Shown: positions 59,150 through 64,000 of the stretch, one piece after another
How positions within the stretch are numbered: the first letter of the stretch is position 1
Layout of the letters: each line of letters opens with the position of its first letter
NCBI RefSeq assembly: GCF_026213295.1
Contig: NC_079412.1
Span: forward strand, 5,690,924 to 5,754,923
From: Gadus chalcogrammus
Taxonomy: Eukaryota > Chordata > Actinopteri > Gadiformes > Gadidae
Reading direction: 5' to 3'
DNA length: 64,000 bases
Program-made: the position numbers and the translations under genes
The notes under the pieces: model-generated
What the model saw: only the letters and a program-made list of their open reading frames with translations
The model's database searches: none
Told to the model about the DNA's origin: nothing

Positions 59150-60118
59150 AACACTGGATGGTCTGGTTTGAGTACAATTCCTTCATTTTGGAGAAATGCA
59201 GTTATATAGTGCAGGTTATAAAAACTAGTGGTATTTGACAAGATACAAATATCTTACAAAACGGTATAGATTTCCATGAATGAGGTGGTAAATATAAAGT
59301 GATAATGAGCTATTGGAGCGCTGCAACATGCAAAATAAAAACACAAAGTTCATAGTTACTAGGGCTCATGGTTAGCATGACACGAGTCACCCATCACAAC
59401 CAAAACGGCGGGAAACTAAACAGAAAAACTGTTCAATCAACACATTCAAGACTCTATCTCTCTTCCAAACAGACCATTGACATTGTAACCAGGTCTGAGA
59501 AAAGACACTAAAATTTGTTTTTATAAACCCAATGAATAGTCTTGCAAAACCAACCACGACGACATCATCAAGCAAAAGGAAACCAGGACCAATACAATAA
59601 CTTGTATTATTACTGCAAAGTGGATTATTCAACGAATGGATCATCAAGGCGTTTGATAGTAGTCAATTCTGTCACTTTGACTCTGCAACCTAAAGGATGC
59701 AACCAAAAGTATTTAGTTAGGGAAATGGATGAAAATTATTGAATTAATTTCAGGTTCAAGGCATGTGTGGAAGACTTATCATGCTAATCATATTACTAAT
59801 GAAAGACTAAATAATTCGAAGCCTAGCTAATACTCAGAATCGAGACTTAGAAGAGTTATATGGTGAGAAGTTAAAATGAAAGACGTCTTAAACAGACTAA
59901 TACACATCCTACAGCAGGGACTATGGCATAGATACCACCGTTAGGTCAAAAAAATAAAACAAGAAAACACTAAGGTTTGTACGTTTCTAGTTCTTTGAAA
60001 GTATGAAAAACGTCTCATCCGGCAGCAACTTTAGCTTTTTCTTTAAAAAGTGTTCAGTTTCAATATGATTCACAAATTTCAGTGGTTCCAACAAAAACCA
60101 CCGTCACCCTGAAAGGGG
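59150..60118. other. Region between nek4 fragment and zinc-finger stop; no gene seen
   Basis: AT-rich sequence that would include the zinc-finger 3' UTR. No nek4 C-terminal exon could be recognised. Open frames at 59387-59742 have no family signature. Confidence 0.65.
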
Positions 60119-61059
60119 TCATTGTCCTGAGAAGTAGGTCCCCTCGCGGCTGTGGGTCTGGAGGTGGCGCTTGATTTGTCAGAGCGGCTGAAGCACTTGC
60201 CGCACACAGGACAGCTGTAGGGCTCTCCCCCGTGTGGATCCTCATGTGCACCTTGAGGTGGGCCATCTGGGTGAAAGCCCTTCCCGCAGATCTGGCAGCG
60301 GAAGGGCTTCTCCCCCGTGTGGCTGCGCTGGTGCTCCTGCAGACGGCCAGACGAGCTGCAGCACTTGCCGCACACGCCACAGCGGTACGGCTTCTCCCGC
60401 GTGTGCACCTGCACGTGCACGTGGAGGTGACCTGCGTGGCTGAACGCCTCGCCGCACACCTTGCAGCTGAAGGACGACAGGTGGCCTTGGAGCGGGGACT
60501 TCTGGAGAGAACAGTCCGCGTTGGCGCTCGCGCCGCCCTGGTTGCGCATGTGGGAGCCCTGACCTCGGCTCCCCCGGCGCCTCCCTTGGAGCCCGCCATC
60601 TGTCCGCCGTTCTCCGCCCTTGGATCTCTATGTTGTTCTCATTCGAGCAGTTGGGGTTGACCGGGGCCAGGGGCGGGGAGCGCTGCTGGAGGGGGTGGCT
60701 CCTCGGTGGCCTCCTCCGCCACCAGCACCACCAGCAACGCCCTCTGCCTTCACGTGTCTCGACGAGGCCCTCGGCGCCGGCTCCCTCTCCGGTTCTCCAC
60801 CCCTTGGCTCTGGGGGATGCTGGACGTGTGGGGGGCCTCCTGGGGGTACTCGTTGCAGACGCGCGGTGGTGTGAACATGGACTCTGGGGTGCTGCACGAC
60901 CCGTGGGGGCGGAGTTGTTGGTCGTCTCCTGGTTGGATCGGAGGTCTCTCTTCTCCTTGATCTGGAGGGGAAGGCGTTCCTCATGCCCCATGCTGGGACT
61001 CCACTCCCGCCTCGGGTGCTCACCCTCCTCCTCATCCAACAGGGCCATAGATGGACGGT
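60119..61059 (-). CDS. Zinc-finger exon 2 (fingers, with indels)
   Basis: The acceptor is CCCAG|AC at 61060/61059. The acidic linker [18 protein letters not shown] is typical of the family. The finger array occupies about 60130-60480. Confidence 0.75.
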
Positions 61060-61809
61060 CTGGGTGCATAACAGCACAGGGGAGTTTGTTAGTTATCATA
61101 GGAGTCATCATTTAGACACGTCATATTTTTCTCTGAACATACTCAAATTTGGGTAAATAAGAATGTGTTCCGTACAATTATTTTACGAATGTAAGTTGTT
61201 GTAAAACAGCAAAGCTGAACACAACCGCTGATTCACATGCTGAACATGGCCTGCATGGGGCAAATAACAGCGCATTATATATTAATATAATATCACGATA
61301 TCGTTGCTAACGGTAGCTAGCTAACGAACAAAGGTTGCTACCTAACTAGCTAAGAGGTTAGCGGAGGCTCCACAACAGCTGAAGTTAATTGCTAAAGTGA
61401 GCCATCGTACGTGGAGGCGTGCTAGGAAATGCTAAACGTGAAACCAGCTCTTCAAAACTAAACATTGGCACAACGGTTCACACATTGAATTTGAGCGCCA
61501 CGCTTCCAATTTAAGCATGGTTTTCATACAGCACGCATGTTACGTTAGCTCTTGGTAGAGAGCTAGCAGCTAACAGTAGAAGCTAACCTGGCGTTAGCTC
61601 TGGGCAGTAAGCTAACGGCTAAGCTAACCTGGCCATATCTCGATCCCTGCGTCCCGCAGCCGCCGCCTCAGATGGTCATTCTCCCGCTCTCTCAGCGCGA
61701 TCTCCTCTTGATACTCCAGGATGGTGTCCTCGACAGATTTGTAGATCTCCTGCGCGGCGAGCATGAGCCGCTCAGTCAAAAACACGTTTAAAAACTGTAA
61801 TTTGGTCAT
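60119..61809 (-). CDS. C2H2 zinc-finger protein, two exons, frame-broken
   Basis: Exon 1 (61629-61809) encodes [20 protein letters not shown] and [20 protein letters not shown], a leader helix shared by many teleost C2H2 proteins. Exon 2 (60119-61059) begins [15 protein letters not shown] and ends with four C2H2 fingers: CKVCGEAF...[13 protein letters not shown]...[13 protein letters not shown]...HMRIH and CPVCGKCF...HLQTH, with linkers T(R/G)EKPY/F. Fingers 1 and 2 are intact. In finger 3 one extra T shifts the frame, one missing base restores it, and a further missing base lies in finger 4; each fragment is otherwise typical. More breaks are likely in the linker near 60640-60890. Stop TGA is at 60119-60121. 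It is presumably a nuclear DNA-binding regulator; no specific orthologue is recognised. It may be a recent pseudogene or an intact gene with consensus errors. Confidence 0.75.
61060..61628 (-). other. Zinc-finger gene intron
   Basis: Unique AT-rich sequence with GCTAGCTAAC-type short repeats near 61310 and 61560. No exon is seen. Confidence 0.7.
61629..61809 (-). CDS. Zinc-finger exon 1
   Basis: Starts at ATG 61807-61809 (MTKLQFLN) rather than the in-frame ATG five codons upstream, because family members begin M-S/T-K-L-Q. The exon ends in EIWP with donor CAG|GTTAGC at 61628, phase 1. Confidence 0.82.
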
Positions 61810-61871
61810 TTTCAAAGGTTGCAAGGTTCACTTTGTATCATCCAAAATGGACCAAAAAGATGCTTTACGAA

Positions 61872-61881
61872 GTCACGTGAC
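61872..61881. promoter_or_regulatory. Palindromic E-box upstream of the zinc-finger gene
   Basis: GTCACGTGAC is a full USF/MiT-type palindrome 63 bp upstream of the zinc-finger ATG. Confidence 0.5.
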
Positions 61882-61899
61882 GCGGAGTGCCTGCTGCTT

Positions 61900-62078
61900 A
61901 CCGTAATGATGGGAAAGGAAAGGAAATGGCCCGTAGAAAATAAAACTACCGTAATTATGGTAAAGGTAAGATCCCTTAGAAAATACGACTACCGTAATTA
62001 TGGTAGAGAAACGGGCTCTTAGAAAATAGGACTGCCGTAATTATGGTAAAGGAGATGTCCCTTGGAAAAATAGGACCG
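61900..62078. repeat. ~43-48 bp minisatellite x 4 near the zinc-finger promoter
   Basis: Units begin ACCGTAATTATGGTA, itself almost palindromic, and continue with CCCTTAGAAAATA-like sequence. Copies start at about 61900, 61948, 61991 and 62034. Confidence 0.92.
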
Positions 62079-62272
62079 GTGGGGGATTTAAGTTTTCACC
62101 AGCAATGGAACAGAAATAAGCAAGAGTGTATGCAATATGTTACTATTGAAAACTTTTTTTTGCTGTTTTGTTACAAATGACGAATTCCGGAAGAATACCA
62201 GGAATCGGAACCAATAACTTTCCATTAACATAATTTACAATAAGAAATGGCCAGAGGTAACATTACTGTGTG

Positions 62273-62276
<4 letters not shown>

Positions 62277-62311
<35 letters not shown>

Positions 62312-62325
62312 ATATATATAATTTT
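62277..62325. repeat. (AT)n microsatellite
   Basis: About 45 bp of TA units with a short interruption. Confidence 0.95.
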
Positions 62326-62464
62326 TCAATTATTATTATTTTTTTTTTATTGTATATCTACATAGAATATATTGGCTGAATCAAAAGACAGAAAATAAAA
62401 CTACAGAACGATGGAAAATAAGAATGTTGTCTTTCCGGGCTAACTCTGAACATTTGTACTAATG

Positions 62465-62946
62465 TTAAATGGGTGATATCATGCTTTTTCCCTTTGCTTT
62501 AGACTGTGAAATTATGTATCGATACAAGTTTTAGGTCTGCTAAAATTGACGAATCTAGGTCCAAGCAAGGGGGAGCAAGGGGGAGTCCAAGCAAGGGGGC
62601 TCCCTCCGAGAGCGCCCCTCAATACCTGAAACAGCTGTTAGAGTTCAAACTTTACTTCTTTATTAGTGTCACATAAAGTGCCGGCTACCCGTAATGTTTA
62701 CAACTTCTTGGGGTTGGGAATATGCTGAAGCACGCGCATAACGTCCGATCAATCGCAACAGACTGGACTACTCGGGAGGGGGCTCTTAAAGCGACATGAT
62801 ACAAATCAGCACCTTTCTGAAATTGTTTTTGAGGAATGAACAGTGTAAGAATAATAAGTATTTCTTAAATACAGGCTAGTAACCCTATTCTAGTAATACC
62901 CCAAATGCAATTATTAAGACTAAAGAAGCGTGATATGGGATCTTTA
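62465..62946. mobile_element. Possible TTAA-flanked MITE
   Basis: TTAA followed by ATGGGTGATATCATGC near 62465 and GCGTGATATGGGATCT followed by TTAA near 62946 are imperfect inverted ends. TTAA target sites are typical of piggyBac elements. There is no transposase; the ends match only partly. Confidence 0.45.
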
Positions 62947-63020
62947 AGTTAATGTACTTTGTACAATTCAAAAGTTGAAGCATCCAGAGTTGTGCCCTTA
63001 GGGACCGGTACTCCCCCGGT

Positions 63021-63146
63021 CCAATAGGGGCGCCCCACAGACAGTGTTGCCCACTGACCGACTGAAAGAAAGAGAGAGAACGGAAGCGGATATTAGGACC
63101 GATATGTCGAAGACCTCATTCTACCACGTGCAGAGGTCCAGTCAAC
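63021..63146 (+). promoter_or_regulatory. gnl3 proximal promoter and 5' UTR motifs
   Basis: CCAAT at 63021-63025, an ETS-type CGGAAG at 63081-63086 and a Myc-type E-box CACGTG at 63125-63130, followed by the ATG at 63147. Nucleostemin is a known growth-linked gene and reported Myc target, so the E-box makes sense, but function is inferred. Confidence 0.5.
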
Positions 63147-63159
63147 ATGAAGCGTCCCA
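63147..63159 (+). CDS. gnl3: gnl3 coding exon 1
   Basis: ATG AAG CGT CCC A, donor GTGAGT at 63160. This is the same split (MKRP/K) expected from the family. Too short to be found as an open frame. Confidence 0.85.
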
Positions 63160-64000
63160 GTGAGTACAGATAACAGACAATTGTTGTAGTTCAGCGTTGT
63201 TTACGGAACATTTAACATTTAGAAATGAATTAAGCCAAAGTCATCAGTTGTTATTTGGTAAACGTGTGGTTTAAACTTGTATTCAATAACTGCACATGGT
63301 GTAGAGGCGTCCATGTGTCGGACGGTACATAACTGACACCAGGCAAACTGTTCTGTTTAATCTAGAGCTGAAGAAGGCGAGTAAGAGGGTCTCCTGTTCC
63401 CAACGTTACAAGATCCAGTAAGAAGGTGAGCACTAATAGAATAGCTGCGTAAAGATGATTGTCAGATTTAAACAGCGTGCTTGTAGGTTTTTGGTGTCGT
63501 GTGTGTGGAACAGGCCCACGCTCCGGTTGCTGACTGTTCACTCTCCCCCCACATAACCCTTCTTATTGTGCCGGTTGCGGATACACATAAATGCGCATAT
63601 TAGAGACAGGCAGTGTACTTCAACATCAATTTTATGAACATGTGTTGAATGCACATTGTCAATGTAGACGTTATTAATTTTTAATTTTTATAACTCAACA
63701 TTTGATTTATCTTCAAGGTCCGAGATCATCACAGAAAACTCAAAAAAGAGGCGGGCAAGAAAGGAGTGGGGAAAAGAGCGAAGAAGGATCTTGGCGTCCC
63801 CAATATTGCACCTTTCAAAGAGGAGGTTCTCAGAGAAGCAGAACAGAGGAAGCTGAAGGTAATGTCTCAATCATCATTAAAAATAACATCGAAATATATT
63901 TAGTGATCTAAATGTGTCAGATGTTGGCTTTTTGTTGGTCAGTTTACAACTAACTAACTCACATTTTGACGATGGAAACGTTGTTGCTTTTACAGGTTGA
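63147..64000 (+). CDS. gnl3: Nucleostemin-type GTPase, first exons; runs off the window
   Basis: Visible exons are 63147-63159 (MKRP), 63366-63425 ([17 protein letters not shown]...), 63718-63858 ([20 protein letters not shown], then [20 protein letters not shown]) and the start of a fourth at 63996. This is the basic N-terminal domain of GNL3, which in mammals directs nucleolar localisation and binds p53; the circularly permuted GTPase domain lies beyond the window. Family alignment expects exon 2 to end IQKK before donor GTGAGC. Here one extra T gives ATC CAG TAA GAA G, a stop at 63419-63421. The other exons are in phase if that base is discounted. Human NEK4 and GNL3 are also near each other, which supports the identity. 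Confidence 0.88.
63366..63425 (+). CDS. gnl3: gnl3 coding exon 2, with one extra base
   Basis: Acceptor TCTAG at 63361-63365, then [18 protein letters not shown] and an in-frame TAA at 63419-63421. The expected donor is at 63426; a competing CCA|GTAAGA donor exists at 63418. Confidence 0.8.
63718..63858 (+). CDS. gnl3: gnl3 coding exon 3
   Basis: Phase 0 at both ends, 47 codons ending EQRKLK with donor GTAATG. The acceptor is TTCAAG at 63717. Confidence 0.88.

Larger units (their letters stand above)
62079..63020. other. Region between zinc-finger and gnl3 promoters
   Basis: Contains an AT microsatellite (62277-62325) and a probable transposon remnant (62465-62946). No exon is seen. Confidence 0.7.

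Overview
The window is vertebrate nuclear DNA, almost certainly from a teleost fish. All protein genes are split by GT-AG introns and their products read as orthologues of vertebrate CCDC3, CAMK1, NEK4, a C2H2 zinc-finger protein and GNL3 (nucleostemin). Non-coding DNA is packed with dinucleotide arrays (AC/GT, AG/CT), several over 100 bp and together about 3 kb, plus many minisatellites and short DNA transposons. Such density is well known in cod-like fishes (Gadiformes), so a gadiform is a reasonable guess, but this is inference. Nothing resembles a prokaryotic operon, CRISPR array or new multi-gene system.

Layout: (1) 1-2.3 kb, repeat-derived DNA with several palindromes. (2) 3.3-11.4 kb, ccdc3 on the + strand in three coding exons, with a degraded pogo-like transposon in intron 2. 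(3) 11.4-21.2 kb, gene-free DNA between two converging 3' ends. (4) 21.2-52.1 kb, camk1 on the - strand: eleven coding exons giving an intact 374-residue kinase, a predicted non-coding first exon near 52.0 kb, and a promoter with CCAAT boxes and a full CRE. Its 16.97-kb intron after the first coding exon holds many microsatellites, a hAT MITE with an 8-bp target duplication and a foldback element. (5) 53.1-54.4 kb, a broken non-LTR retrotransposon. (6) 56.6-59.15 kb, nek4 on the + strand, kinase domain intact but cut by a 100-N assembly gap; the C-terminal half is missing. (7) 60.1-61.8 kb, a two-exon C2H2 zinc-finger gene on the - strand whose second exon carries several reading-frame breaks. 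(8) 63.1-64.0 kb, the first exons of gnl3 on the + strand, running off the window, with one apparent extra base in exon 2.

The genes do not form an operon. ccdc3 makes a secreted protein, camk1 and nek4 are unrelated kinases, the zinc-finger protein is presumably a DNA-binding regulator, and gnl3 is a nucleolar GTPase. Of most interest are gene order (a ccdc3 copy beside CAMK1 rather than CAMK1D) and how tandem repeats have invaded camk1 splice sites: four tandem copies of the exon-4 splice donor, and an AG-free pyrimidine tract of about 540 nt before the last exon. Frame breaks are seen only downstream of the assembly gap, which suggests lower consensus quality there.
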